A DNA stretch of 64,000 nt from Aliiglaciecola sp041538045 (GCF_041538045.1 NZ_JBGOSE010000001.1:682001-746000), one strand, 5' to 3'; counted from the stretch's first letter, positions 15,849 to 25,307 are shown. Made by a program: numbers and translations. The notes: a model not told the origin generated them from the letters alone.

Positions 15849-18185
15849 TCACTCTTGAATGATAACTTGGCTAATAATAACCGCATCCGTTACTTTAAAA
15901 GGTGAGGCCATAATATCTTCTCCTCGAGGTGTTAATTGCATAAGATGTTGTGCTAAGTCTCGACTTGTTTCCACTAATCGTAATGTTGCCGGGTGACTAT
16001 CAGGACGATATTTTATTTTCACGTCAATGGGCTGCATATCATTTACAACATAGTACATCACCGAGTTATTCTGTTTTCTACTGCCTAATATGTCGAATGC
16101 TTTTTGGTTAATCGACAATGCAAACACATCTAAAGGTGTATCACTTATAATTTGAATTGAATTAAGAGGGCGACTGGGTTCGATTTTCAGTGTGAGTTGG
16201 CTGATATCATTTTCATCTACTGAGTGAGTTACCGTTACATGCGCCGGTTGGATATCAAGAGCCTGAGTTTGGCTAGCATAATGGGCAGAACGACTCGTTC
16301 TATCTGAAACTAAGCCCATTAAATCACTAGTGTCTGTGTCCTTAAGCGTAAAAAAAGGTTGAACAAAACTATCTAAATGTTGGTTATAGGAAAATAGCCT
16401 AGCTTGGTTTGACTCAGTATCGTATAGGTAATTAATACTGCTTGGCTTTTTTCGATCCTCAGAATAATCTGCGTTGAGGTGAATGCCAACAAAACTAATA
16501 AATGCGCCCGCTAAACAAAATAACTGAATACTTCTGAGCCCTTTGATAATAAAAAATATTGGCAGTAAGGTCATCAGTAACAACGTGGTCATTATTGTAG
16601 CGATAGCTAAATTTGGAAGCCCTAGTCCTACCACAATCGTCGGTATCAGAGGGGATATTATGACTAAACCGGGTAAACTAAAAAGCGTATAGGTAATGAC
16701 CTTTCTGTTTGCCGTGGTTCTGTATCGAAGAATATTGCCAAAAATTGCCAGTGGAGCGACGGCTAAAATAATAAAGAAGCCCGCTCCCGTTAGAAAAATA
16801 CCAATTAAAATATTAATGACAATCCACAGGGCAATAATAGGCAAATACCATTCAACTATTCTTATGCTTGGAAACCGTTTAGCGAATACTTGGTAGGTGA
16901 AAAAGCCCATACAAATGGTAAGCAAAATGGCGGTAGTTAATATGTAGTGACCGCCGTAGGGGAATCTTTGCGGTATATCATTGAATTGCGGATAAAGCCA
17001 AACTAAGACATGCCAACCTACTAAGCCTATAGCGAATGCTAAAATAATATTTAGGATAATGGGGAAAGTGGCTATTAATACAGACTTCAATTTAATCCGT
17101 TTTTTGTTAATGGCGCTAATGGACATCATTAAAAAAACCAGTGCCACTAAAATACTTATGGGCAGTACCCATAAAAATGGATAGTCATAGAGCGCAATAT
17201 TAGCAAAATTAAAATACACCACATCTTTGTTAGTGGTGAGTTTTTCTAAATCTGAATTAGCAAAGTAGGGTAATAAGGCCGATAAATAGCTAATTTGATG
17301 ATTAAGGCTAGACGCATCTAATCTCTCTGGAGTGTCTTGGGCAGTATGGTAATCGAAATGATCATCAATAAAGGCAAAGTTTAAGCCGTTGATGTCAGCT
17401 TCTTCTCTAAATACAGTGAGATCGGTATCATTTGGCAACATTTTATAAATGCTATACATCAAAGAATTAGCCGTAGGGTTGGTCAACTTAGCATCAACTA
17501 ACCCTTCCACTATATTTTTGTTACCGTGATTGGTTTCCAATAAGGTGAAGCTTGGTCCCCCAGAACCTCGTGCTTCAAAGTTTAGAATTAAGCCAATTTT
17601 ATCTGCCGAGGGATGTTCTTTCACAAAACCTTGCGCGCCAAGTAAACCTTGTTCTTCGGCATCGGTAAAAATAATATAAATATCGTTGCTGTGGGTTAAT
17701 CCACTGTTTAAAAATGCGCGGGTTGCTTCAATTATTGCCGCCACGCCACTGCCAGCGTCACTTGCACCATGAGAATAGCCATTGGCCGAATCGTAATGGG
17801 ACATTAAGGCTAAAGCTTTATTCCCCTCCGAAGGTGTTGTAGCTGGTATCTTGGCAATAATGTTAGATACAGTTGAAGCCACAAAATAGTTTGATCGCAA
17901 CCCCAAGGTTGTTTGCACTTCGACCTCTAAATCTAACTCTTCTAATTGATTGACTAAATAGTTTCGAACCTTGGCATGTCCGCTAGAGCCGGTGAAGTGG
18001 GGGAGTTCACTAATGTTAGCTATGTGAGCCCAAGTATTGGCGATAGATATAGTCTCGTCAGCTATTTTATATTGAGCATCATCAGCGGGTTTTTGTGCAT
18101 TCCAGCTCCATACTACTGTAAAGACAATTGCCATCACTACGAGGAAACTATAAAGCCTTGAAGCTGTCATTTCATATTGAGCCAT
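15849..18185 (-). CDS. Membrane-bound M28 family metallopeptidase
   Basis: A 778-residue protein: N-terminal membrane anchor (about 10-28), a periplasmic zinc peptidase domain, then a region of about eight or nine transmembrane segments (about 335-570) and a C-terminal soluble domain. The M28 ligands are in place: His130 and Asp132 (SHYDSAN), Asp143 (ASDAGSG), Glu177/178 (TDAEEQG), Glu204 (NFEARG) and His280 (FDYHTAQDT). It should be a di-zinc aminopeptidase facing the periplasm, resembling the ER-type M28 proteins with membrane tails. AAGGA precedes the ATG. Substrate unknown. It interrupts the truB-rpsO neighbourhood. Confidence 0.9.
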   Translation of the reverse strand: MAQYEMTASRLYSFLVVMAIVFTVVWSWNAQKPADDAQYKIADETISIANTWAHIANISELPHFTGSSGHAKVRNYLVNQLEELDLEVEVQTTLGLRSNYFVASTVSNIIAKIPATTPSEGNKALALMSHYDSANGYSHGASDAGSGVAAIIEATRAFLNSGLTHSNDIYIIFTDAEEQGLLGAQGFVKEHPSADKIGLILNFEARGSGGPSFTLLETNHGNKNIVEGLVDAKLTNPTANSLMYSIYKMLPNDTDLTVFREEADINGLNFAFIDDHFDYHTAQDTPERLDASSLNHQISYLSALLPYFANSDLEKLTTNKDVVYFNFANIALYDYPFLWVLPISILVALVFLMMSISAINKKRIKLKSVLIATFPIILNIILAFAIGLVGWHVLVWLYPQFNDIPQRFPYGGHYILTTAILLTICMGFFTYQVFAKRFPSIRIVEWYLPIIALWIVINILIGIFLTGAGFFIILAVAPLAIFGNILRYRTTANRKVITYTLFSLPGLVIISPLIPTIVVGLGLPNLAIATIMTTLLLMTLLPIFFIIKGLRSIQLFCLAGAFISFVGIHLNADYSEDRKKPSSINYLYDTESNQARLFSYNQHLDSFVQPFFTLKDTDTSDLMGLVSDRTSRSAHYASQTQALDIQPAHVTVTHSVDENDISQLTLKIEPSRPLNSIQIISDTPLDVFALSINQKAFDILGSRKQNNSVMYYVVNDMQPIDVKIKYRPDSHPATLRLVETSRDLAQHLMQLTPRGEDIMASPFKVTDAVIISQVIIQE

Positions 18186-18335
18186 GGCATTCCTTGGTAA
18201 AATTTGCCGTATGCTTGCTAGGCTACGGGGGCTGATAACTATTAGTTTAATGTAGAATAAAAAAGCAACAAATTCGAGTTAGATTAATTAAAGCATCACT
18301 CAGGTTTTATAATCAGTATTTGTCGGTAATTTACC

Positions 18336-18363
18336 TTGATAAAAATAGCTGCATCGCTATAAT
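18336..18363 (+). promoter_or_regulatory. rpsO promoter
   Basis: TTGATA (18336-18341), a 16-base spacer and a consensus TATAAT (18358-18363). Transcription would start near 18370. Confidence 0.85.
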
Positions 18364-18369
18364 ACGCCC

Positions 18370-18426
18370 TCTTTCGACTCCGCTGAATTAGTGATCGGCG
18401 AGTCTTTATTAAATTTGGAGAAAAAT
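18370..18426 (+). promoter_or_regulatory. rpsO leader with hairpin, candidate S15 autoregulatory site
   Basis: The short leader holds GACTC...GAGTC arms (about 18376-18402) with an inner GC/GC pair, just before the GGAG ribosome site at 18418-18421. In E. coli S15 binds a leader pseudoknot and blocks its own translation. Similar control is plausible here but the pseudoknot was not modelled. Confidence 0.5.
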
Positions 18427-18696
18427 ATGTCACTAACTACTCAAGAAACAGCACAAATAATTGCCGACTTCGGTGTTAAAGAAGGTGATACTGGTTCACC
18501 TGAAGTACAAGTTGCTTTATTGACTAACAACATCAATAAATTGCAAGGTCACTTCGCTGATCATAAGAAAGACCATCACTCACGTCGTGGTTTGTTACGT
18601 ATGGTTAGCCAACGTCGTAAGTTACTTGATTACCTTAAAGGTAAAAATGTAGAGCGTTATCAAGACCTTATAAAACGTTTAGGTCTACGTCGTTAA
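18427..18696 (+). CDS. rpsO: 30S ribosomal protein S15
   Basis: An 89-residue S15: the start at 18427 has GGAG six bases upstream and gives the normal N-terminus MSLTTQETAQI. Conserved core: GDTGSPEVQVALLTNNI, HFADHKKDHHSRRGLLRMVSQRRKLLDYLK. It binds the central domain of 16S rRNA. It is monocistronic here, with its own promoter and terminator; pnp, its usual partner, is absent. Confidence 0.98.
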   Translation: MSLTTQETAQIIADFGVKEGDTGSPEVQVALLTNNINKLQGHFADHKKDHHSRRGLLRMVSQRRKLLDYLKGKNVERYQDLIKRLGLRR

Positions 18697-18712
18697 TTCG
18701 ATTTGATAGCAT

Positions 18713-18740
18713 AAAAAAGGCGCTTAATAGCGCCTTTTTT
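18713..18740 (+). terminator. Terminator after rpsO
   Basis: AAAAAAGGCGCT pairs with AGCGCCTTTTTT around TAAT. The flanking A and T runs make it usable from both strands. Confidence 0.9.
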
Positions 18741-18765
18741 GATCCAGTTTAAAAATTCTATTGGG

Positions 18766-19107
18766 TTAAAGTCGAGCTTGTTGTTGGTTGAAAAATTCTT
18801 CACGCTCAGTCTCAGTAAGAATTCCCACGAAAGGTGAGTGACGTCGTAATTTATTCATCCGTTCATTTTCAACACATAGTTGTGAGACTACACTGGACAT
18901 ATCACCTTTCAGTTCCAGAATTGACCACCAATCTAAATATAAGCCTCGATAAATTAATCCAGCATTGAATCGTGATTCAAGTTTCTCTTCAACTTTGTTG
19001 ATCATCTCGGGGGACTGCAAAAGCTTTTCACCAATACGTTGATGGATAGCCAACAAATTTTCGTCAATAGCATTGGGCTGTTTAGTATTGTTTCGCGATA
19101 CTCTCAT
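18766..19107 (-). CDS. Conserved-looking hypothetical protein, 113 residues
   Basis: Not recognised. It is predicted to be soluble, basic at the N-terminus and largely helical, with no signal peptide or clear motif; LYLDWWSILELKGD near the middle is the most distinctive part. It is the third gene of a minus-strand set with the ABC exporter and the DUF3820 protein, 30 bases behind the latter, so it is probably co-transcribed. Confidence 0.7.
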   Translation of the reverse strand: MRVSRNNTKQPNAIDENLLAIHQRIGEKLLQSPEMINKVEEKLESRFNAGLIYRGLYLDWWSILELKGDMSSVVSQLCVENERMNKLRRHSPFVGILTETEREEFFNQQQARL

Positions 19108-19137
19108 GGGTTAACCTCCAAATAGATATGGAACCCG

Positions 19138-19359
19138 TTATTGGTTTTCATCTAATAAAGGCGCGAGCATTGATTCTAACCCGTTAAGTTTTATTTCATA
19201 CATTAACGCCAGTTGTTCTCCTAGTTTTCCTGCTGGAAAGCCTTTTTGATGAAACCAGACTAAATAGGGCTCAGGTAAGTGCAGCAGTTTTCGGCCTGCA
19301 TACTTGCCAAATGGCATGGTTTGGTTGACTGCTTGTTTTATGACTGTTGGATCAAACAT
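19138..19359 (-). CDS. DUF3820 family small protein
   Basis: A 73-residue protein with the family core MPFGKYAGRKLLHLPEPYLVWF followed by KGFPAGKLGE. Members are widespread in proteobacteria; the biochemical role is not established. It lies 14 bases behind the ABC exporter gene. Confidence 0.88.
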   Translation of the reverse strand: MFDPTVIKQAVNQTMPFGKYAGRKLLHLPEPYLVWFHQKGFPAGKLGEQLALMYEIKLNGLESMLAPLLDENQ

Positions 19360-19373
19360 TCGCTTGCTTCATT

Positions 19374-21161
19374 CTAATCTTGTTGTATTGAGTTTTGTTG
19401 GGTATCCCAAAGCTTCTTATATAAACCATGCTGCTTTAAAAGCTCTTTATGCGTGCCTTGTTCTACTACCTGCCCTTTCTCTAGTACAACAATTTTATCA
19501 GCATCTATGATTGTGGAAAGACGGTGAGCAATCACCAAACTTGTATGCCCCTTGGATACGTCTTTAATGGCATCTAAAATCGCTTTTTCTGATTGGCTGT
19601 CTAACGAAGACGTCGCTTCATCAAAAACTAATATAGGGGGCCTTTTTAAAATGGTTCTGGCTATTGCAACCCGTTGTTTTTCACCACCAGAAAGTTTTAG
19701 TCCACGTTCGCCCACTTGGGTTTGAGCACCTTTAGGTAAACTGTCTACAAACTTTCGGAGGTGGGCTAAGTCTATCGCTTGATTCACTTCTTCATCGCTA
19801 GCGGTAGGTCGGCCATAACGTACATTCTCGAAAATACTGTCATTAAATAAAACTGTATCTTGGGGCACTATTCCAATGGCTTTTCGTAAAGACTGTTGGG
19901 AAACTTGACTGATATCTTGGTCATCGATCAGTATTTTTCCCTTTGTTACATCGTAGAAGCGAAATAGTAATTTTACGATAGTCGATTTTCCCGCACCACT
20001 TTCACCGACCACTGCGACTTTTTCTCCAGCTCCTATGCTGAATGAGAGGTTATCTAAAATAGGGCGGTCGGGGTGATAGCTGAATCCGACATTGCTAAAG
20101 GTGATCTCTGCACCATTGACCTTTAAAGTCGTATCGTCATGCTCATTTTTAACAGTGGCGGACTTGCCAAGTAAACCAAATAAATTTTCAATGTTCGCTA
20201 ACGAACCTCGAATTTCTCGATAGACAAACCCCAAAAAGTTCAAGGGCATAAATATTTGCATGGTAAATGCGTTGATCAATACAAAATCACCAATGGTCAT
20301 CTTATTATCGGCAACACCATAGGCAGCCATGGCCATCATAGATGTCATGGCAATGGCAATAATTAATGCCTGTCCACCATTTAGTGCAAATAATGATAGT
20401 CGGTTTTTGCGTCTAGCGGATTCCCAGCCTGCTAAGTCATTATCATAGCGATTGGCTTCATAAGCTTCATTATTGAAGTACTTGACGGTTTCATAATTGA
20501 GGAGGCTATCAATGGCTCGCGTATTGGTACTGGAGTCAGCAAGATTGACTTCACGTACATATTTAGTTCGCCAGTCAGTGGCTTTCATGGAAAATGTGAC
20601 ATAAAACACCACTGAAAGAAGGATAACGATGGCGAAGTTAAATCCGTAGTTATAAAACAGTAAGCCAACTACCATGGCGATTTCTATTAGCGTTGGGCCA
20701 ATATTAAAAACCATAAAACGCATAAGAAAACTTATGCCACTGGTACCTCTTTCGATGTCTCTGGTGAGCCCGCCAGTTTGTCGATTCAGGTGAAAGTCTA
20801 AGTCTAGGCTATGTAGGTGCTCAAACACACGTAACCCAACTCGACGCATGGCTCTTTCTGTCACCCTGCCGAATAAGGTGTCTCTAATTTCACCAAATAA
20901 AACATTGGCAAGACGCAAGGCTCCGTAGGCAACGATCAGTGCAATGGGAGCGAGAATTAGCTGCTCTGTTTTTGAATTTAAGCTATCTACAGTGTGTTTT
21001 AGCACAAAAGGCAAACCAACACTGGCTAACTTGGCGGCCACCAAGCAAACAAATGCGAGAAACACTCGTTGCTTAAATTCTAATAAGTACGGCCATAACT
21101 GTTTGAGAACTAGCCAGTTAACAGGAGTATCAGGATCAATTGGTATTCTTCGTGAACGCAT
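19374..21161 (-). CDS. Atm1/HMT1-type ABC exporter (permease fused to ATPase)
   Basis: A 595-residue half-transporter: six-helix membrane domain (about 25-320), then an ATPase domain with Walker A GESGAGKS (about 388), signature LSGGEKQR, Walker B ILVFDEATSSLD and switch His in IAHRLST. The N-terminal region and EIRDTLFGRVTERAMRR resemble the Atm1/ABCB7 group, which exports glutathione-linked sulfur or metal compounds. It should work as an inner-membrane homodimer. It leads the operon with two small genes downstream. Confidence 0.92.
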   Translation of the reverse strand: MRSRRIPIDPDTPVNWLVLKQLWPYLLEFKQRVFLAFVCLVAAKLASVGLPFVLKHTVDSLNSKTEQLILAPIALIVAYGALRLANVLFGEIRDTLFGRVTERAMRRVGLRVFEHLHSLDLDFHLNRQTGGLTRDIERGTSGISFLMRFMVFNIGPTLIEIAMVVGLLFYNYGFNFAIVILLSVVFYVTFSMKATDWRTKYVREVNLADSSTNTRAIDSLLNYETVKYFNNEAYEANRYDNDLAGWESARRKNRLSLFALNGGQALIIAIAMTSMMAMAAYGVADNKMTIGDFVLINAFTMQIFMPLNFLGFVYREIRGSLANIENLFGLLGKSATVKNEHDDTTLKVNGAEITFSNVGFSYHPDRPILDNLSFSIGAGEKVAVVGESGAGKSTIVKLLFRFYDVTKGKILIDDQDISQVSQQSLRKAIGIVPQDTVLFNDSIFENVRYGRPTASDEEVNQAIDLAHLRKFVDSLPKGAQTQVGERGLKLSGGEKQRVAIARTILKRPPILVFDEATSSLDSQSEKAILDAIKDVSKGHTSLVIAHRLSTIIDADKIVVLEKGQVVEQGTHKELLKQHGLYKKLWDTQQNSIQQD

Positions 21162-21292
21162 ATTGTTGCTGCAGGAATAAAACGTAGGGTCAGTTTATCA
21201 GAAAAGCTCACTCACTGATTGACGGTTTTACAAGAACCTCGATTTTCAGGGCATTAGAGTCCAAATGTAGGTTTAGTGCGAATTGAACCAGC

Positions 21293-22915
21293 TTAAGCGC
21301 TCTCGTGTAACATTTCTCTGACTTTTTGATAGCGTTCAAATTGCTCATCATTAAGTTCACCGTTCTCAATCACACGAATACAATTGTCGATTAATTTTTG
21401 AATCGAAATATCGGATTTATTGGTGTTCTCGTTCATCGTGATAGCTTGTAGCAAATTTAAAGCAATGGCGATATTTTTGGGCATTACTGTAAAAGCTTGT
21501 CTGAAAACACGTAACGCATCTTCTAAGTCACCTCGTCGATAAAAGGCAACAGCAGTGTTGTTAAGTTCTTTAGGTGTTTGTTTAATGGTTGAGCGTTCTT
21601 GTTTTTCTTGTTTTACATAATGCAAAAATAGACTACCTTGCTTTTCGTCTTTTTTACATCTTTGCTCAATTACATCCATTATATTGTTAGATTTTTCATA
21701 CAGTCCTAACTCATGAAATGCTTTCGCTTTGTCTAACAGGGCATCCATACTTTCTAATTCCCAATTTTCTTCAGCTAGCTGATCAAGTAAGGCTTTGGCA
21801 TTTTCTTTTTCGTCTTGCAAATAAAGGAGGCGGGCATCAATCACTTTAATTTGATCGTGAAGTTCGGCCTTTGGAAAAGCAGACTTAAATTGTTTTACAT
21901 ATTCGTTTGCTTGCTTAAGTAAATTGTAAGTTTCACTTTCATCAGCGGTCATAGCGAAGTCAATTCCAGCTCGGGCCACGTTTAAGTAGTTTTCCGGCTT
22001 ATCATGAATTGAATCTTTGGCAAAACGCACAATTTTCTTAGCTGCGTCAAATTGAGTTTCATAATCATGGGTGATCCGTGACAAATCCAACGCCGTTCTG
22101 TGACGTCTGATGTTGCGAGGGGATATTTCAGTTGCCATCACAACGCATTCTAACGCCACATCAAAGTCTTTTTGTTTGATATGCAGCGCAGATAGTAAAT
22201 CATAAGCGGCCAACTGGGAGTCAGACTTAAACGCTAATTCAAGGACTAACTTTTCAGCTTCGTCATCTTCATTTAAGCGTATATGGGCATTCACTAAGCC
22301 TAATTGCGCCCAGGTAAAAGACTGCACATTAATAATGGCTTGATAAAACTCTTTTGCTTGCTCGTAATGACCGCAGGCTAATAATAACTCTCCCTTCGTT
22401 TTAAGGGCTAAGGGGAAAAATTCAGCATTTTTGGGCTCAGATAAAAATAACTCTACCTCTGCAAGAGCTTTAGATAGCTGCCCTTTACCCATATAGCGAT
22501 AAACTTTTTTGAGGGCACGCTTTCTTACCAATACCTTGGTTAAGCGTTTATCTAAGTCATTTACAGTAAAGGGTTTGGCGAGAAAATCATCGGGTTGCAA
22601 TTCGACAATGCTATGGACTAAATCTGAGGTGGTATCGGCGCTAATAAAAATAAATGCGGTACTAGGCTCTAGTTCGCCATTATGTTTTAACTGATCGTAC
22701 AGATGATAACCATCGTGATCTTTTTTCAAGTTGTATGAGCAAATGATCAGATCATAGTGTTCATGCCTGATTTTATTCAATGCATGTTGAGCTCTATCCA
22801 CATAAGTAATCTGGTTAAAACCCAGTTCTTCTAAAGAGTATTTCATATAGCCTTTAGCTAAAACTTGATCATCAACGACCAGTACTTTTGTTTCTTTCGA
22901 TATCTGGGGATTCAT
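21293..22915 (-). CDS. TPR protein with degenerate response-regulator receiver domain
   Basis: About 540 residues starting at ATG 22915; an upstream in-frame TTG at 22933 is less likely. The N-terminal 130 residues form a CheY-like domain: the acidic pair (VLVVDDQ), the switch Ser (FISADTT) and the Lys (LAKPF) are kept, but the phospho-acceptor site reads IICSYNL, with Ser60 (codon TCA at 22736-22738) where Asp is expected. The rest is a run of TPR-like helical repeats (about 150-530), a protein-protein interaction scaffold. Such proteins usually signal without a DNA-binding domain. Partner unknown; the gene is monocistronic. Confidence 0.88.
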   Translation of the reverse strand: MNPQISKETKVLVVDDQVLAKGYMKYSLEELGFNQITYVDRAQHALNKIRHEHYDLIICSYNLKKDHDGYHLYDQLKHNGELEPSTAFIFISADTTSDLVHSIVELQPDDFLAKPFTVNDLDKRLTKVLVRKRALKKVYRYMGKGQLSKALAEVELFLSEPKNAEFFPLALKTKGELLLACGHYEQAKEFYQAIINVQSFTWAQLGLVNAHIRLNEDDEAEKLVLELAFKSDSQLAAYDLLSALHIKQKDFDVALECVVMATEISPRNIRRHRTALDLSRITHDYETQFDAAKKIVRFAKDSIHDKPENYLNVARAGIDFAMTADESETYNLLKQANEYVKQFKSAFPKAELHDQIKVIDARLLYLQDEKENAKALLDQLAEENWELESMDALLDKAKAFHELGLYEKSNNIMDVIEQRCKKDEKQGSLFLHYVKQEKQERSTIKQTPKELNNTAVAFYRRGDLEDALRVFRQAFTVMPKNIAIALNLLQAITMNENTNKSDISIQKLIDNCIRVIENGELNDEQFERYQKVREMLHESA

Positions 22916-23201
22916 AAGCCAATAAATTTGCAAACAGATAACTAGGTTATCGTACTTTTTACGATTTTGATAAGGTCTTTTTGCTATCCAAGGTTAAAAT
23001 TTTTGACCTGAATCAACGGAATAACCTTTATTGCAGCACTTGTATTTAATAAAAGAGTAGGGGGGCAATACCAATAATTTTTGCAAATGAGTCATTCAGT
23101 TGCTTACCTGCTAGGTAAAGCTAGAACTATGGCTGTCTAGCTTTAAATCTGTCTAGAAGTAGAGAAATAGAGAAATAGATATTTTGCAACATGGAGGAAA
23201 G
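22916..23201. other. Intergenic region downstream of the tRNA-Val cluster
   Basis: About 285 bases between the TPR protein start and the tRNA-Val remnant. It must contain the promoter of the TPR gene and the end of the tRNA-Val transcript. No clear intrinsic terminator was found. Confidence 0.4.
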
Positions 23202-23255
23202 TGGTGGACGCTACTGCCGGCTCGGTCTGAAAGACTTGACCAGTGACCCTCGCCT
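23202..23255 (-). pseudogene. Broken tRNA-Val remnant
   Basis: This piece repeats the 3' part of the two tRNA-Val genes next to it (CCA end, acceptor strand, T arm and variable region to the edge of the anticodon stem), but about 18 foreign bases interrupt the T loop and the 5' half is missing. It cannot fold as a tRNA. It looks like a third copy lost by unequal recombination. Confidence 0.75.
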
Positions 23256-23280
23256 AAAGATTTTCTAACATGGAAAAAGA

Positions 23281-23356
23281 TGGTGGACGCTACTGGGCTT
23301 GAACCAGTGACCCTCGCCTTGTAAGGGCGATGCTCTCCCAACTGAGCTAAGCGTCC
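23281..23356 (-). tRNA. tRNA-Val (anticodon TAC)
   Basis: A 76-base cloverleaf with encoded CCA: acceptor GGACGCT/AGCGTCC, D arm AGCTCAGTTGGGAGAGC, anticodon loop CTTACAA (TAC), T arm loop GTTCAAG. It is identical to the copy at 23385-23460. Confidence 0.97.
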
Positions 23357-23384
23357 ATTTTGAACTTTAAATCTTGCAGAAAAT

Positions 23385-23460
23385 TGGTGGACGCTACTGG
23401 GCTTGAACCAGTGACCCTCGCCTTGTAAGGGCGATGCTCTCCCAACTGAGCTAAGCGTCC
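23385..23460 (-). tRNA. tRNA-Val (anticodon TAC), second copy
   Basis: Identical in sequence to the tRNA at 23281-23356, with a 28-base spacer between them. It is the first gene after the promoter at 23502-23529. Confidence 0.97.
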
Positions 23461-23501
23461 AATTTTCTTCTTTACTTGCTGTGCTTGGCAAGTGGAGCGC
23501 T

Positions 23502-23529
23502 ATTATAGATATGCGACTTAGACTGTCAA
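23502..23529 (-). promoter_or_regulatory. Promoter of the tRNA-Val cluster
   Basis: Read on minus: TTGACA (23524-23529), 16-base spacer, TATAAT (23502-23507). Both hexamers match the consensus, as expected for stable RNA. Confidence 0.9.
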
Positions 23530-23710
23530 CCCTAATCTATAAAAATATTGTTTAAATGCTGATTTTCTATCCATTTGGCTATTTTGCCGAGTGATTTATG
23601 TACAAATGGCCTTAAAAAAGTCGCTTATCGTGGATTAGTTTTTAAAATTGGTTTTTTTTAGCCTACGTAGACTGGTAAACTTCGCGCACTTAATTAAAAA
23701 GGAAACAATA

Positions 23711-25120
23711 ATGTCCGTGATCACCCGTTTTGCTCCCAGTCCCACCGGTTATTTACATGTAGGAGGTGCAAGAACAGCACTTTATTCATGGTTATATGCC
23801 AAGAGTAAAGGAGGTAAGTTTGTATTGCGGATTGAAGATACTGATATTGAGCGTTCCACCCAAGCGGCAATAGATGCCATTTTGGAAGGAATGGATTGGT
23901 TGGGTTTGGATTATGATGATGGACCTTACTATCAGACTAAACGTTTCGACCGTTATAAAGAGTTGATCGACCAACTGCTCAGTGAAGGAAAAGCCTATAA
24001 GTGTTTTATGAGCTCTGCAGAATTAGATGATATTCGTGAAAAGCAAATGACTGCCGGTGAAAAACCTCGTTATCCAGGAACTTGGCGCGACAGAACAGAT
24101 CATCCAGAAGATCAGCCTTTTGCTATTCGCTTTAAAAACCCGTTAGAAGGCACAGTCGTAATCAATGACCATATACGAGGTAAGATAGAAATCGCCAATG
24201 CTGAATTAGATGATTTGATCATTCAGCGCAGTGACGGTACCCCTACTTATAATTTCTGCGTTGTCGTTGATGATTGGGATATGGGAATCTCTCATGTGGT
24301 TAGAGGGGAAGACCATATTAATAATACTCCTCGTCAAATAAACATATTAAAAGCGCTAGGAGCGCCTGTTCCAGAATATGCTCACGTATCGATGATTTTA
24401 GGTGATGATGGTAAAAAACTGTCTAAACGGCATGGTGCGGTGGGTGTCATGCAGTATAGAGATGATGGTTACCTTCCCCAAGCATTGTTGAATTACCTGG
24501 TTCGTTTGGGTTGGTCCCATGGCGACCAAGAAATTTTCTCCAAACAAGAAATGATTGATTTGTTTGATTTAGATTCCATTGGTCAGTCAGCTTCGGCATT
24601 TAACACCGATAAACTTATTTGGTTAAATCAGCATTATATTAAAACGTTACCGGCAGCTGAAGTTGCAGAGCATGCCAAATGGCATTTTCAGCAACAGAAC
24701 ATCGATGTAAATAACGGACCTAGTCTTGAAGCGGTTATTGAAGCACAGGCTGATCGTGTGAAAACCTTGGTTGAGTTAGCCCAGATTAGTCGATACTTTT
24801 ATGAAGAGTACGAAGAGTTTGATGCTAAGGCCGCGAAAAAACATTTACGTCCTGTTGCTAAAGAAGCGTTAGTGTTAGTTAAAGAAAAATTATCGAATAT
24901 TACTGATTGGAGCCCGGAGTTAATTCAGAACGCTATTAATGAAACTGCAGAAGAACTAGAGATTGGTATGGGTAAAGTGGGTATGCCGTTACGAGTGGCT
25001 GTGACAGGGGCGGGGAACTCGCCTTCTCTAGATGTTACGTTACACCTGTTAAAATCTGAACAAATTGCACAACGAATCGACAAAGCGCTCATTTATATAG
25101 CAAACAGAGAAAAAACATAA
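23711..25120 (+). CDS. gltX: Glutamyl-tRNA synthetase
   Basis: The start at 23711 gives MSVITRFAPSPTGYLHVGG; AAAAGGAAA sits just upstream. The 469-residue class I synthetase charges tRNA-Glu. The HIGH-type motif is HVGG (16-19) and the KMSKS-type motif KLSKR (236-240). It lies directly upstream of a tRNA-Ala and two tRNA-Glu genes, so the enzyme and its substrate genes are neighbours, though the tRNAs have their own promoter. Confidence 0.98.
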   Translation: MSVITRFAPSPTGYLHVGGARTALYSWLYAKSKGGKFVLRIEDTDIERSTQAAIDAILEGMDWLGLDYDDGPYYQTKRFDRYKELIDQLLSEGKAYKCFMSSAELDDIREKQMTAGEKPRYPGTWRDRTDHPEDQPFAIRFKNPLEGTVVINDHIRGKIEIANAELDDLIIQRSDGTPTYNFCVVVDDWDMGISHVVRGEDHINNTPRQINILKALGAPVPEYAHVSMILGDDGKKLSKRHGAVGVMQYRDDGYLPQALLNYLVRLGWSHGDQEIFSKQEMIDLFDLDSIGQSASAFNTDKLIWLNQHYIKTLPAAEVAEHAKWHFQQQNIDVNNGPSLEAVIEAQADRVKTLVELAQISRYFYEEYEEFDAKAAKKHLRPVAKEALVLVKEKLSNITDWSPELIQNAINETAEELEIGMGKVGMPLRVAVTGAGNSPSLDVTLHLLKSEQIAQRIDKALIYIANREKT

Positions 25121-25139
25121 AAAAATCTTAAAAAAGTCG

Positions 25140-25168
25140 TTGACATAAAAAGGTCTGATGCCTAGAAT
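25140..25168 (+). promoter_or_regulatory. Promoter of the tRNA-Ala/tRNA-Glu cluster
   Basis: TTGACA (25140-25145), 17-base spacer, TAGAAT (25163-25168), followed by GCGCCCCGC, a GC-rich discriminator of the kind seen at stringently controlled stable RNA promoters. Confidence 0.88.
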
Positions 25169-25231
25169 GCGCCCCGCTGTCAAGGAATGGTAGCTAGCTA
25201 AAACAGCTTAGCCACTAGTGACATATAGCAC

Positions 25232-25307
<76 letters not shown>

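Noticed and set aside
23153..23491. Minus-strand 112-codon frame with two similar LAQLGEHRPYKARVTGSSPV segments
   Set aside because: It is the translation of the two tRNA-Val genes and the broken copy; the internal repeat comes from the tRNAs.
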